Of a DNA stretch of 34,873 nucleotides, positions 27,116 through 34,873 are shown one piece after another. Origin of the DNA: Nitratifractor sp. (lineage in GTDB: Bacteria > Campylobacterota > Campylobacteria > Campylobacterales > Sulfurovaceae); contig WFNP01000054.1 of the NCBI GenBank assembly GCA_015488535.1, positions 1 through 34,873 on the forward strand, in the 5' to 3' direction. Under the pieces are notes generated by a model. The model had not been told where the DNA came from, made no database searches, and saw only the letters and a list, made by a program, of their open reading frames with translations. Position 1 is the first letter of the stretch; each line of letters opens with the position of its first letter. Both the position numbers and the translations under genes were made by a program.

Positions 27116-28342
27116 CTATCTATCAACTTCACCAAATACTATATTTGTGCTACCTATAATAGTAACAACATCAGCTATATATGTGCCAGGTAAAATATCT
27201 TGTAATATTCCTGTATGGAAAAAACTTGGAGCTCTACATTTGAGTCTATAAGCATACGGCTCTCCCTCACTTCTAATCAAGAATCCCAGCTCACCCTTTG
27301 GAGACTCTGTTGGAGCATAAACTGTGCCTTTTGGAGGTCTCATCCCCTGAGTTACAAGCACAAAGTGCTGCATCAAAGCATAGTTTTGAGTCATAATCTC
27401 CTCTTTTGGAGCAGAGATATATCTTGGAGCGTGAGCCATTAATTGAGAATCAGTTGTATAATACATATCAATAAGTTGTCTTAGTATCTTGATAGACTCT
27501 TTCATCTCTTCCATATATAGGCGATATCTTCCGTAACTATCACATCTATCACTTACCGGGATATCAAAATCAAGCTCACTATATAGCTCATAAGGCTCTT
27601 CTTTTCTGATATCATATTTAATTCCTGAACCTCTGAGCATAATACCAGAGCATCCCCAACTTAGAGCCTGTTCTGGTGTAACAATACCTACATTTTCCAG
27701 ACGCATTTTCCAGATTCTGTTCTCTGTCAATAGATCTTCATAGAGTTTGATTTGAGATGGAAGCTTATCCAAAAATCTAGCCAGATTTTCCAACCAACCA
27801 TCTGGCAAATCCAATGGCACTCCACCAATTCTGACTGCTGAGTGTGTAAGTCTGGCTCCACAATAATCCTCCATCAAATCCATTGCAAACTCTCTTTCTC
27901 TAAAAGCATAGAGGAAAATTGACATAGCACCCACATCAAGTGCATGAGTAGCAAGGAAAAAGAGGTGAGAGATAATTCTATTTAGCTCAAGTAGCATCGT
28001 TCTAATTACCTGAGCTCTTCTTGGGGCTTCTACTCCAATTAATCTCTCTACTGCCAAAGCAAAAGCGTAATTGTTTGAAGTAGATGCTATATAATCGAGT
28101 CTGTCTGTGGTAGGGAGAAACTCATTATATATCATATTCTCCGCCATCTTCTCAATCCCTCTATGCAGGTATCCGATATCCGGATATGCTTTTACTACCT
28201 GCTCACCTTGAAGCTCAAGCACCAATCTAAGCTGACCGTGTGCTGAAGGGTGCTGAGGACCAAAGTTGATTACCATTGTATTATCATCTCTTTCGAAATT
28301 TAGGTTTTCGAAAAAGGGTCTTAATTTATTTGGCTGTTGCAT
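27116..28342 (-). CDS. nuoD: NADH-quinone oxidoreductase subunit D
   Basis: NuoD is the 49-kDa subunit that forms the quinone-binding pocket with NuoB. The protein shows [20 protein letters not shown], with the His of the quinone headgroup site, then [12 protein letters not shown] and the late [19 protein letters not shown] segment. It ends [18 protein letters not shown], the typical family end. The frame extends to 28423, but I choose the ATG at 28342. That ATG follows AGGAGAGAG, lies 10 nt after the nuoC stop, and removes 27 residues of non-homologous sequence, giving the usual length of 408 residues. All features are ordinary. Confidence 0.97.
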   Translation of the reverse strand: MQQPNKLRPFFENLNFERDDNTMVINFGPQHPSAHGQLRLVLELQGEQVVKAYPDIGYLHRGIEKMAENMIYNEFLPTTDRLDYIASTSNNYAFALAVERLIGVEAPRRAQVIRTMLLELNRIISHLFFLATHALDVGAMSIFLYAFREREFAMDLMEDYCGARLTHSAVRIGGVPLDLPDGWLENLARFLDKLPSQIKLYEDLLTENRIWKMRLENVGIVTPEQALSWGCSGIMLRGSGIKYDIRKEEPYELYSELDFDIPVSDRCDSYGRYRLYMEEMKESIKILRQLIDMYYTTDSQLMAHAPRYISAPKEEIMTQNYALMQHFVLVTQGMRPPKGTVYAPTESPKGELGFLIRSEGEPYAYRLKCRAPSFFHTGILQDILPGTYIADVVTIIGSTNIVFGEVDR

Positions 28343-28352
28343 ACACTCTCTC

Positions 28353-29147
28353 CTATTTTCTTTTATCAAGAGTCTTGTGCGGACCCTTATTATAATCAGA
28401 TAGAGGTGCAGAACTATACTCAATAGGTGTCTCAGTAGTATCTACCAATGATGGGTCTGCACCAAATGGCACCTCTTTACCAACTCTTGCAAATCTTTGA
28501 GTATCATATCTATCCACTCTTGCCGGATCTCTGTTTTCCGGTCCGATAATATCTCTATACTCTTTGCCAAAGATTTTATCTACCTCATACCATGAGGCAA
28601 ATTCATCACCCTCAAGCGGATAAGTTTTGCGAAGTGGATGCCCTTCCCAATCGTCTGGCATAATGATTCTTTTTAGATATGGATGGTTATTTACATATAT
28701 ACCAAACATATCATACATTTCTCGCTCAGCAAATTTTGCCATATCATATAGAGGCACAATACTCTCAATAGATTGATTCTCTTTTATTCTTGTAATAATT
28801 CTGGCTCTTTTTCTCTCTGTCATATTCAAGAATTGATAAAATATCTCAAATTCACCATCTTGAGATAGATAATCAATAGCACTAAGTTCAGAGCATACAG
28901 AGTATCCACACTCCTCTTTGAGTGCTGTAATAGCATCAATATTCTGCTCCGGCTTGATTTCTAATACCAACTGCCCAAGCTCAATATAACTATCAAGCAA
29001 TTCAACACTCTCAGAGATTATTTTAGATACTGATGCAAAATGCTCATCTTCACTCACATCAACTCTGGGTATTATGGGAGCCACCCAATATCTGTCATTA
29101 TATTTGGCTCTTTTTTGAACATTATCTTTTGGAGTATATCTTCTCAT
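28353..29147 (-). CDS. nuoC: NADH-quinone oxidoreductase subunit C
   Basis: NuoC is the 30-kDa hydrophilic subunit that scaffolds NuoD and NuoI. The 264-residue protein contains the family core: [20 protein letters not shown], then [32 protein letters not shown] and [16 protein letters not shown]. Extra sequence of about 35 residues at the N-terminus and 60 at the C-terminus is less conserved, and the C-terminal tail is rich in Pro, Thr and Lys. It is separate from nuoD, not fused as in Escherichia coli. The start overlaps the nuoB stop by one base (TAATG). Confidence 0.97.
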   Translation of the reverse strand: MRRYTPKDNVQKRAKYNDRYWVAPIIPRVDVSEDEHFASVSKIISESVELLDSYIELGQLVLEIKPEQNIDAITALKEECGYSVCSELSAIDYLSQDGEFEIFYQFLNMTERKRARIITRIKENQSIESIVPLYDMAKFAEREMYDMFGIYVNNHPYLKRIIMPDDWEGHPLRKTYPLEGDEFASWYEVDKIFGKEYRDIIGPENRDPARVDRYDTQRFARVGKEVPFGADPSLVDTTETPIEYSSAPLSDYNKGPHKTLDKRK

Positions 29148-29659
29148 TATACAAACCTCTGCTTTCTGTTTTTATTCATATCCGCAGACTCTCTGCGAAT
29201 CTTTTTCTGAAGCATCATCATCGCATACTGCAGTGTCTCCGGTCTAGGAGCACAACCGGGTAGATAGATATCCACTGGAATTATTCTATCAACCCCCTGC
29301 ACTGTGGCATAAGTATTAAACATACCACCGGTATTTGCACAACTACCCATAGAGATTACCCACTTTGGCTCTGCCATCTGGTCATATAATCTTCTTGCAA
29401 ATTCAGCATGTTTTTTGGATAGTGTCCCAGCCAAAATCATTACATCAGCCTGTCGTGGAGAAGCACGAAATATGACTCCCATTCGGTCAAAGTCAAATCT
29501 ACTTGCACCTGAAGCCATCATTTCGATAGCACAACAAGCCAAACCATAAGTAAGAGGCCACAAAGAGTTGGATCTACCCCAGTTTAAAAGTTTATCTACC
29601 GTAGTAAGTGCTACCGGTAATCCTCCATTGGAGGCATAATTTACCTGATGCTGTGCCAT
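29147..29659 (-). CDS. nuoB: NADH-quinone oxidoreductase subunit B
   Basis: NuoB binds cluster N2, the last iron-sulfur centre before quinone. The 170-residue protein has all four expected ligands: adjacent Cys42 and Cys43 in [10 protein letters not shown], Cys107 in MGSCANTGG and Cys136 in PGCAPRPE. The [15 protein letters not shown] segment is typical. The basic C-terminal tail (about residues 154-170) is less conserved. The start lies inside nuoA, a 19-nt overlap that suggests coupled translation. No deviations in key residues. Confidence 0.98.
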   Translation of the reverse strand: MAQHQVNYASNGGLPVALTTVDKLLNWGRSNSLWPLTYGLACCAIEMMASGASRFDFDRMGVIFRASPRQADVMILAGTLSKKHAEFARRLYDQMAEPKWVISMGSCANTGGMFNTYATVQGVDRIIPVDIYLPGCAPRPETLQYAMMMLQKKIRRESADMNKNRKQRFV

Positions 29660-30030
29660 TCAAGAGCTCCTTTCTTCCATGCATATACAAATCCAATCGC
29701 CAAAAGAGCGATAAAAAGTATCATCTCTACAAAACCAAACCAACCAAGTAGCTTAAAATCAATCGCCCAAGGAAACATAAATATAATCTCTACATCAAAC
29801 AGAATAAAAAGCAGAGCTATGAGGTAGAATTGAACCGATATTCTGTTAGGTTGTTTATCAGGCTCAGGTCCACACTCATATATTGACATTTTCAATTTCT
29901 CAGTTTCAAGTTTGGCGAGTTTTCTACTCACATATCTAGCCAATACCAAGGTAGCCGGAAACGCCACCATAGTCAAAACGAATAATACAAACACACCAAA
30001 ATAGGGATGTTCGGTTACCACATGTGTCAT
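29641..30030 (-). CDS. nuoA: NADH-quinone oxidoreductase subunit A
   Basis: NuoA is a small membrane subunit with three transmembrane helices whose first loop lies at the quinone cavity. The 129-residue protein shows the loop motif [13 protein letters not shown] with the redox-exposed Cys, then [22 protein letters not shown] with the conserved acidic residues in helix two. AAGGGGT precedes the ATG by 7-8 nt. It is the first gene of the 15-gene nuo operon, with a predicted promoter about 70 nt upstream. Everything is typical. Confidence 0.97.
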   Translation of the reverse strand: MTHVVTEHPYFGVFVLFVLTMVAFPATLVLARYVSRKLAKLETEKLKMSIYECGPEPDKQPNRISVQFYLIALLFILFDVEIIFMFPWAIDFKLLGWFGFVEMILFIALLAIGFVYAWKKGALEWHSIR

Positions 30031-30102
30031 TGTTTTACCCCTTCATTAAAGATACTGTGCACAAGGTACTACATATTAACAGAAAGTTATTAAATTCAGG
30101 GG

Positions 30103-30132
30103 ATTATAAGAGTATGAAATATCGCCTCATAA
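30103..30132 (-). promoter_or_regulatory. Predicted promoter of the nuo operon
   Basis: Read leftward, TATAAT lies at 30108-30103 with TTATGA (30132-30127) 18 nt upstream, which matches only half of the -35 consensus. Transcription would begin near 30096 and give a leader of about 66 nt that contains a perfect 8-bp palindrome, TGTGCACA (30056-30063). The 176-nt gap between the acyl-CoA synthetase stop and nuoA contains no gene. It also holds a low-complexity run with repeated TTAGTTA units near 30170-30190. Confidence 0.45.
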
Positions 30133-30206
30133 ATATATGTAACGCAGAGAAACAAGAAGTAGTGTATTGGTGTATTAGTTATTAGTTATTGGTAATTGGG
30201 AAATGC

Positions 30207-31754
30207 CTACTTTTGAGCCAACCTCTCCTTCAATACTCTCTTTAGCACCTTGCCCGTAGCATTTTTGGGAAGTTCATCTATAATATGTATATGTTTTGGG
30301 ATCTTATAATTAGCCAGTTTTGCTTTGAGATATCTCTTTAGCTCTTTGATGTCAATCTCTTTGCCATCTTCTGTCTCTATATAGGCTACTGGTATCTCTC
30401 CACTATTTTCATCAGGTATCCCAATCACGGCACTCATAGCTACACCCTCAAATGACTCTATAGTCTCTTCTATCTCTCTTGGGTATATATTTATGCCCTT
30501 TGAGATAATCAAATCTTTTTTCCTATCTACAATATAGAGATATCCATCTTCATCCATATACCCCATATCTCCTGTTAAAAGCCAACCGTTTATTATTGTC
30601 TCTTCTGTAGCTTCGGGGCGATTTAAATATCCAATCATTACATTATCGCCATGAACTATAATGTCTCCTATCTCTCCTCTTGGAAGCTCATTTAACTCAT
30701 CATCTACTATCTTAATCTCAAAACCCGGCATGGCAGGACCAACCGAACCTGCTTTTTGTCTATCAAGCGGATTGATACAAACAGCCGGAGAGCTTTCACT
30801 CAATCCATACCCCTCCAACATTTTGGCTCTTTTAAATCTGCTTTTCATAGCTTCCAAAGTGGCAGGGCGTAAAGCAGATGCACCTGATACAAAGAGTCTG
30901 ATATTGTTAAACCACATAAAATACCATGGCAATTTTGCCTTGACCAACGCATTATATACATCAGGGATACCCATAAATATAGTCACTCTCTTTAGCAACA
31001 CCTGTTTAAAGATATTGCTAAATGGTCTGACTGATTGAATTATTACTATACTTGCTCCTACATATATGGGCAGTATCACACCGATAGAGAATGTAAAAGA
31101 GTGAAACATAGGCAAAAATACAATATCTCTATCTTTTGCCGATAGTCCAAAAAGTATTTCAGCTGATGCTGCATTGGAAAATATATTTTTAAAGCTCAGC
31201 ATTGCACCTTTTGGTCTGCCTGTGGTGCCTGATGTATAAAAAATCACTGCCATATCATCAAGTTTACGCATTACAGGAGGATATTTTATATCATTTGCCA
31301 TCGCATCATCAAAAGGAATATGAATATCACTGCTCAACCTCAAGCCACCTTCCCATATAATCTTTTTACAGAGTTTGTCAGCCCCTGCATCATGCACCAC
31401 TTTTTCAAAATTTGATGATGCAAACAGAGCAACTGCCTGGCTATCTTTGAGTATATATGCCAACTCATCAGATTTCAAAAATGTATTTATCGGCACAACA
31501 ACTGCACCTATTTTGGATATTGCAAATACAGATACTACAAACTCTATACTGTTTCTCATAAATATAGCTACTCTTTCACCGCTTTTTATCCCCTCTTCAT
31601 GGAGATATCCTGCTAATCTGTCACACATACTCAGCAACTGCTTGTAACTTACTTTATCATCACCTTGAAAAAGAGCTGTTTTTGAGCCACTCTTTTTGGC
31701 ATTTTCATATAGCATTTCATAAAAATTGTTATATCTGTATTTGAGCATACCCAT
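30207..31754 (-). CDS. Fatty-acyl-CoA synthetase (AMP-forming ligase)
   Basis: Enzymes of this family activate a carboxylic acid to acyl-AMP and then to acyl-CoA. The ANL-superfamily motifs are all present: the phosphate loop YTSGTTGRPKG (about residues 173-183), GYGLSESSP, the hinge region GWLLTGDMGYMDEDGYLYI and VDRKKDLIISKG, and the C-terminal catalytic lysine in NATGKVLK. The overall pattern fits medium- or long-chain fatty-acid ligases. The frame extends to a TTG at 31781 inside the FadL gene. I choose the ATG at 31754, because TAGGA (overlapping the FadL stop) lies 8 nt upstream; this gives 515 residues. Placement after a FadL-type transporter supports fatty acids as substrates. Confidence 0.92.
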   Translation of the reverse strand: MGMLKYRYNNFYEMLYENAKKSGSKTALFQGDDKVSYKQLLSMCDRLAGYLHEEGIKSGERVAIFMRNSIEFVVSVFAISKIGAVVVPINTFLKSDELAYILKDSQAVALFASSNFEKVVHDAGADKLCKKIIWEGGLRLSSDIHIPFDDAMANDIKYPPVMRKLDDMAVIFYTSGTTGRPKGAMLSFKNIFSNAASAEILFGLSAKDRDIVFLPMFHSFTFSIGVILPIYVGASIVIIQSVRPFSNIFKQVLLKRVTIFMGIPDVYNALVKAKLPWYFMWFNNIRLFVSGASALRPATLEAMKSRFKRAKMLEGYGLSESSPAVCINPLDRQKAGSVGPAMPGFEIKIVDDELNELPRGEIGDIIVHGDNVMIGYLNRPEATEETIINGWLLTGDMGYMDEDGYLYIVDRKKDLIISKGINIYPREIEETIESFEGVAMSAVIGIPDENSGEIPVAYIETEDGKEIDIKELKRYLKAKLANYKIPKHIHIIDELPKNATGKVLKRVLKERLAQK

Positions 31755-31764
31755 AGCGTGTTTC

Positions 31765-33003
31765 CTAAAATTTATATTCAAATCCGCTACTCACAAGAAT
31801 AGCACCGCCTTTGTCAAAACGACCCGCTATACCGGCTTCATTTTCCATCTTTTTAATACTTCTGCTATCTTTGTGGTCATATAAAACTGCTACTCCCCAA
31901 CTGAGATGCTCATCTTGTTTGTATCTAAATCCGGCAGAGAATATATTTGCATCGCTATCTGGCAACTCATACCCCAAGGTTTTGGTAGGAATTGGTGACT
32001 CATCATAGGCATATCCAGCCATTAGTGTCAATCTATCGCTATACAGATATGTAACTCCCAATCTCCATGTATTGCTATCTTTCCAGTATTTATCTATCGG
32101 TTTATCAAATATTGCAACCAGCATATCCTGAATATCTTTATTATACTCAAAATCCAATCTCCTGTATGATGACCAGTATGTCCTCTCATACAGAGCCTCT
32201 ATTGTCAATCTGTTATTGAATGTTTTGGCTACTGCTATATCCAAAGATGCCGGCATTGGCACTGTGACACTGGCACTGTAGTGTCTCCCTGCATTGCCTA
32301 TATACAGATTTGCTTCACCTTTCTCTTTCAAATCAACTTTTGAGCGAAATGTAGCACCAAACTCCAAATCCGGCATAGCTTTCCATGAGAGAGCCAGATT
32401 GTATCCGCCTGTTACTACATTGCCTTTCATCTCTCTTTTGAAAGGCAACCCCATATCAGAGCCGTCACTTCTGACTTCACCTTCGCTATATACAGCTCTC
32501 AATCCTGCTGCTACGGCAAGAGTATCACTGATTTTATATGATACAGATGGATTTATCTCCATGCTCATCAAATAAAATTTCTCTGCAAATCCTTTCTGCA
32601 CGGCAGATTCCCATCTTTTGGTCAATCCTGCCGGAGATGTTATGCTCACACCAACTCTCCAATCACCCATAGCTTTGCTGACAAAGTGTCCAAATGGTAT
32701 CACTGCCCACTCTTTTTCACTCTCGGCATCTGCGGGGATATATCCTCTTACACTTATATACTGCTCTCCATCAAAATCTATACTGGGCAGATACACCATA
32801 CTCAAGCCACCCTCTATATAACTGCTCTCATCATCCAAAAATGCCATATTGGCAGGATTGTAATATGCACTGTCTGCTCCTGTGCTGTGAGCGACATGTG
32901 CTGCTGAGAGTGCCATACCATCAAGTGACTGCTCCGGTATCTTATAAGCTGCTGCATTTGCTATACCTATACCAATCAATGCTGTATAAAAAATTTTATT
33001 CAT
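31765..33003 (-). CDS. FadL-family outer membrane hydrophobic-compound transporter
   Basis: FadL-type beta-barrels let long-chain fatty acids or other hydrophobic molecules diffuse laterally across the outer membrane. The protein has a signal peptide (NKIFYTALIGIGIANAAA). The diagnostic plug region follows: YKIPEQSLDGMALSAAHVA, then GADSAYYNPANMAFL with the NPA motif. Alternating beta-strand sequence runs to a C-terminal aromatic strand ending in EYKF, as expected for barrel assembly. The frame reaches 33087, but I choose the ATG at 33003. AGGAGAG lies 8 nt before it, and the signal peptide begins there, giving 412 residues. It sits 11 nt after the lipase-like gene and 10 nt before the acyl-CoA synthetase. 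Confidence 0.92.
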   Translation of the reverse strand: MNKIFYTALIGIGIANAAAYKIPEQSLDGMALSAAHVAHSTGADSAYYNPANMAFLDDESSYIEGGLSMVYLPSIDFDGEQYISVRGYIPADAESEKEWAVIPFGHFVSKAMGDWRVGVSITSPAGLTKRWESAVQKGFAEKFYLMSMEINPSVSYKISDTLAVAAGLRAVYSEGEVRSDGSDMGLPFKREMKGNVVTGGYNLALSWKAMPDLEFGATFRSKVDLKEKGEANLYIGNAGRHYSASVTVPMPASLDIAVAKTFNNRLTIEALYERTYWSSYRRLDFEYNKDIQDMLVAIFDKPIDKYWKDSNTWRLGVTYLYSDRLTLMAGYAYDESPIPTKTLGYELPDSDANIFSAGFRYKQDEHLSWGVAVLYDHKDSRSIKKMENEAGIAGRFDKGGAILVSSGFEYKF

Positions 33004-33014
33004 AAAATACTCTC

Positions 33015-34310
33015 CTAATATCCGATTGTAGATTTTCTGATATTGGCAAAGATACTCCCTGCAACATAATATGCCGGCACAGCACACTCACTGTGTCCCA
33101 ATCTCAATGTAGTATCCGGATTGCCTGTAATTACCGGCTCTACCGCTACAGCATTGACATTTTCGGCACCATAGATATTTTTCATCAAATCCACAGTGCC
33201 GGTAGTCATAGCAAACGGTATTACATCATCACCTTTACACTGTATAAACGATGTCGGGGTTTTTGGTCCCCAGTATGCAGTGCTGTTACTCACAAGAGCA
33301 TTATAAAACCAAAAGTTGCCATCTTCGGACAATACACCGTTTACTGCTTTGTCTGTAAACAATCCTCCCTCTCCACTCACCTCTTTGCTCAAAGCGGTAT
33401 CTATCTCATCTATGCTCATATCACCACTAAAAAGTGTATCTAACATCGAGTTGTATGGTGGCTGCACCAGTTCCGAAACATCTTTGTTATATGCCAAAGA
33501 GTAGGCATAAGCTACATCAGCCATAAATGAGGGATGATTTACACTATCCATAGACAAAACAGCCTGAGCCATCCTGTCCATCATATAAGGACCTGCCATT
33601 GGTGCAGCATAAGTTACACTCTTGCCCTCTGCCTCCATCTTCTGTAAAGTAGCCAGTGCTACATATCCACCCTCACTGTATCCGGTCAGATAGAGTTGAT
33701 TATTTAGAGGTATATGGTTTTCTTTGGCAAACTTTTTGGCAGCTTCTATAAAATCTGCAGTAGCTGATGCAGAAGATTTTTTGAGCAGATAGGGATGATA
33801 CTCATCAGATGATGAGCCAAATCCTATATAATCAGGTTGCAGTGTTACAAATCCAAATAGTGAAGTGAGCATTATTGGCGAACCATCCGGAATATTTTGC
33901 ATAGATGCCACTATACTTGGGGCTTTATCTTTGGCAAATATAGTCCCATGGTCATCACTCACTACAGAAAAACCTTTTGATTTCATATACTCCAGTTTCT
34001 CTTTGCCTATTTTATCCAGTCCGGAAGCACTCGGCACCACCATCAATCCTGATGCTCTTACCTTTTCACCATTTTCATTGGTAGTATCATACTCTATCAG
34101 ATACCCCCTGTATCCAAATACCGTAGTATTGCCATCAGCTTCTATCAAGCCTTTTTCTATCAGGCTCTGTTTGAGCAGATTTGCCGGAAAATCCACCACC
34201 AGTTCACCGCCTTTGATTTTGTCATTATCCGGCTCTGACACGGTAGCACCGCAACCTGACATAATCACAACCAACACCAAAGCACTCAAAAGCGTAAATT
34301 CTCTTTTCAA
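33015..34310 (-). CDS. Secreted lipase-like alpha/beta hydrolase lipoprotein
   Basis: The 431-residue protein has a lipoprotein signal with lipobox MSGC (Cys20), so it should be membrane-anchored in the envelope. The remainder looks like the secretory lipase family of alpha/beta hydrolases. The nucleophile elbow is GYSEGG with Ser212. A likely acid lies in CKGDDVIPF (Asp361 or Asp362), and a likely catalytic His is His406 in LRLGHSECAVP. The QPDYIGFGSS segment (158-167) is typical of the fold. The start is TTG, with AAGGAG 6-8 nt upstream. It is first of a three-gene cluster with FadL and an acyl-CoA synthetase, which suggests it releases fatty acids from external lipids. An esterase acting on other substrates is possible. 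Confidence 0.85.
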   Translation of the reverse strand: MKREFTLLSALVLVVIMSGCGATVSEPDNDKIKGGELVVDFPANLLKQSLIEKGLIEADGNTTVFGYRGYLIEYDTTNENGEKVRASGLMVVPSASGLDKIGKEKLEYMKSKGFSVVSDDHGTIFAKDKAPSIVASMQNIPDGSPIMLTSLFGFVTLQPDYIGFGSSSDEYHPYLLKKSSASATADFIEAAKKFAKENHIPLNNQLYLTGYSEGGYVALATLQKMEAEGKSVTYAAPMAGPYMMDRMAQAVLSMDSVNHPSFMADVAYAYSLAYNKDVSELVQPPYNSMLDTLFSGDMSIDEIDTALSKEVSGEGGLFTDKAVNGVLSEDGNFWFYNALVSNSTAYWGPKTPTSFIQCKGDDVIPFAMTTGTVDLMKNIYGAENVNAVAVEPVITGNPDTTLRLGHSECAVPAYYVAGSIFANIRKSTIGY

Positions 34311-34328
34311 TATATTCTCCTTGAATTA

Positions 34329-34873
34329 CTATTTTAAATATCTTTTTAATTCATCACTATCTATACCCAATTTCATAGCCACATCTTCTATCGATAAGCC
34401 AAACTCTTTTATCATCGAAACAGCAGTCTCTAATTTACCCTCTTCTTTTCCTTTCTCTATGCCTTTCTCTATTCCTTTTTGAAAGCCCCTCTCAAGCCCT
34501 CTTTTTTCAGCTTTTCTCTCAGCTGTTCTGATAGCATTGATTTCATCAAACTCTTTTATCTCTATATACTCATATATCTCTAGCTCTTTTTTATCCCATA
34601 CTGTTTGGGTAGCTATTTTAAAAGCATCTTCAAACTCTTTTAAAGAGCTATACTCTTTTGGTATCATTGTCAAATCTTGGGCATATTTTAAAAAGTATAT
34701 CCATTTATCCAGTGTCGTCTCAAGTTCACTTAACTCTTTATTAAATTTTGGAAGCTCTATGAAGCTAAATTCAAAATCATCCAAATCTTGGGTATTGGTC
34801 TCTTGATTGATAATGAGATGTCTTGATATATAACTACTATTTTCAAACATATCAAAATTGAGTATTCCTACGA
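34329..34873 (-). CDS. Rpn/PD-(D/E)XK-type nuclease, C-terminal part (cut by window edge)
   Basis: The reading frame is open to the right end of the window, so the N-terminal nuclease core lies outside. The visible 180 or so residues include VGILNFDMF and SYISRHLI followed by FEFSFIELPKF, the strand-rich segment that follows the nuclease core in the Rpn/PDDEXK_2 (transposase_31-like) family. A helical middle part comes next, then the characteristic charged repeat with GFQKGIEKGIEKGKEEGK. A terminal helix (SIEDVAMKLGIDSDELKRYL) ends the protein. The ATG at 34850 is internal, not the start. Family members promote recombination-linked DNA cleavage and are often multicopy and horizontally shared. 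The stop lies 18 nt before the lipase start. Confidence 0.8.
   Translation of the reverse strand, partial: VGILNFDMFENSSYISRHLIINQETNTQDLDDFEFSFIELPKFNKELSELETTLDKWIYFLKYAQDLTMIPKEYSSLKEFEDAFKIATQTVWDKKELEIYEYIEIKEFDEINAIRTAERKAEKRGLERGFQKGIEKGIEKGKEEGKLETAVSMIKEFGLSIEDVAMKLGIDSDELKRYLK

Noticed and set aside
28343-28423. Extended N-terminus of NuoD
   Set aside because: The extra 27 residues overlap nuoC, are unlike NuoD, and the ATG at 28342 has a strong AGGAGAG site.
30162-30200. Short repeats (TTAGTTA-like) between the acyl-CoA synthetase and nuoA
   Set aside because: Only two or three imperfect AT-rich units are present; this is low-complexity sequence without evidence of function.
30661-31038. 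125-codon rightward frame inside the acyl-CoA synthetase gene
   Set aside because: It is antisense to conserved ligase motifs and has no supporting start signal or domain.
33004-33087. Extended N-terminus of the FadL-type protein
   Set aside because: It overlaps the lipase gene and would bury the signal peptide; the ATG at 33003 has an AGGAGAG site and exposes the signal peptide.

Overview
The window reads as a dense, AT-rich chromosomal segment from a Campylobacterota (epsilonproteobacterial) genome, most likely a free-living sulfur- or hydrogen-oxidising lineage such as the Sulfurovum/Sulfurimonas group. The main evidence is the respiratory complex I locus. It lacks canonical nuoE and nuoF, carries instead the tiny NuoE-like protein known from Campylobacter and Helicobacter, and has a tandem pair of nuoG genes. 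The genus is inferred from gene content and not proven.

Layout from left to right. Positions 1-202 hold no gene but contain a compact double-hairpin repeat resembling a REP element. A leftward tripartite efflux operon follows (4607-5734 adaptor lipoprotein, 1479-4610 RND pump, 203-1489 TolC-like outer-membrane channel), with each gene overlapping the next. Back to back with it is the rightward str operon rpsL-rpsG-fusA (5945-9002), ending at a hairpin terminator. A solitary rightward gene (9271-10437) encodes an unrecognised acidic coiled-coil protein with two membrane segments. A convergent leftward operon plsY-folB-folP (12583 to 10470) makes a phospholipid precursor and folate.

From 30030 down to 12696 runs one uninterrupted leftward nuo operon: A, B, C, D, E-like, an unusual F-replacement, G, a second G, H, I, J, K, L, M, N. 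Gaps between genes are 0-23 nt, several genes overlap, and the operon ends in a clear terminator at 12666-12689. The membrane arm and the quinone-side subunits look normal. The electron-input module does not: the F-position protein joins a remnant of the NuoF iron-sulfur domain to a complete GltD-like FAD/NAD(P)H oxidoreductase.

Upstream lies a second leftward cluster: a secreted lipase-like lipoprotein (33015-34310), a FadL-type outer-membrane transporter (31765-33003) and a fatty-acyl-CoA synthetase (30207-31754). Together these look like an acquisition route for external lipids: hydrolyse, import, activate. The right edge cuts through an Rpn/PD-(D/E)XK-type nuclease gene.

The best candidate for something under-described is the complex I input module (20111-27092). 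The 388-residue membrane protein and the lipid cassette come next. No tRNA, rRNA, CRISPR array, integrase or full insertion sequence was seen. No gene-free stretch exceeds about 270 bases.
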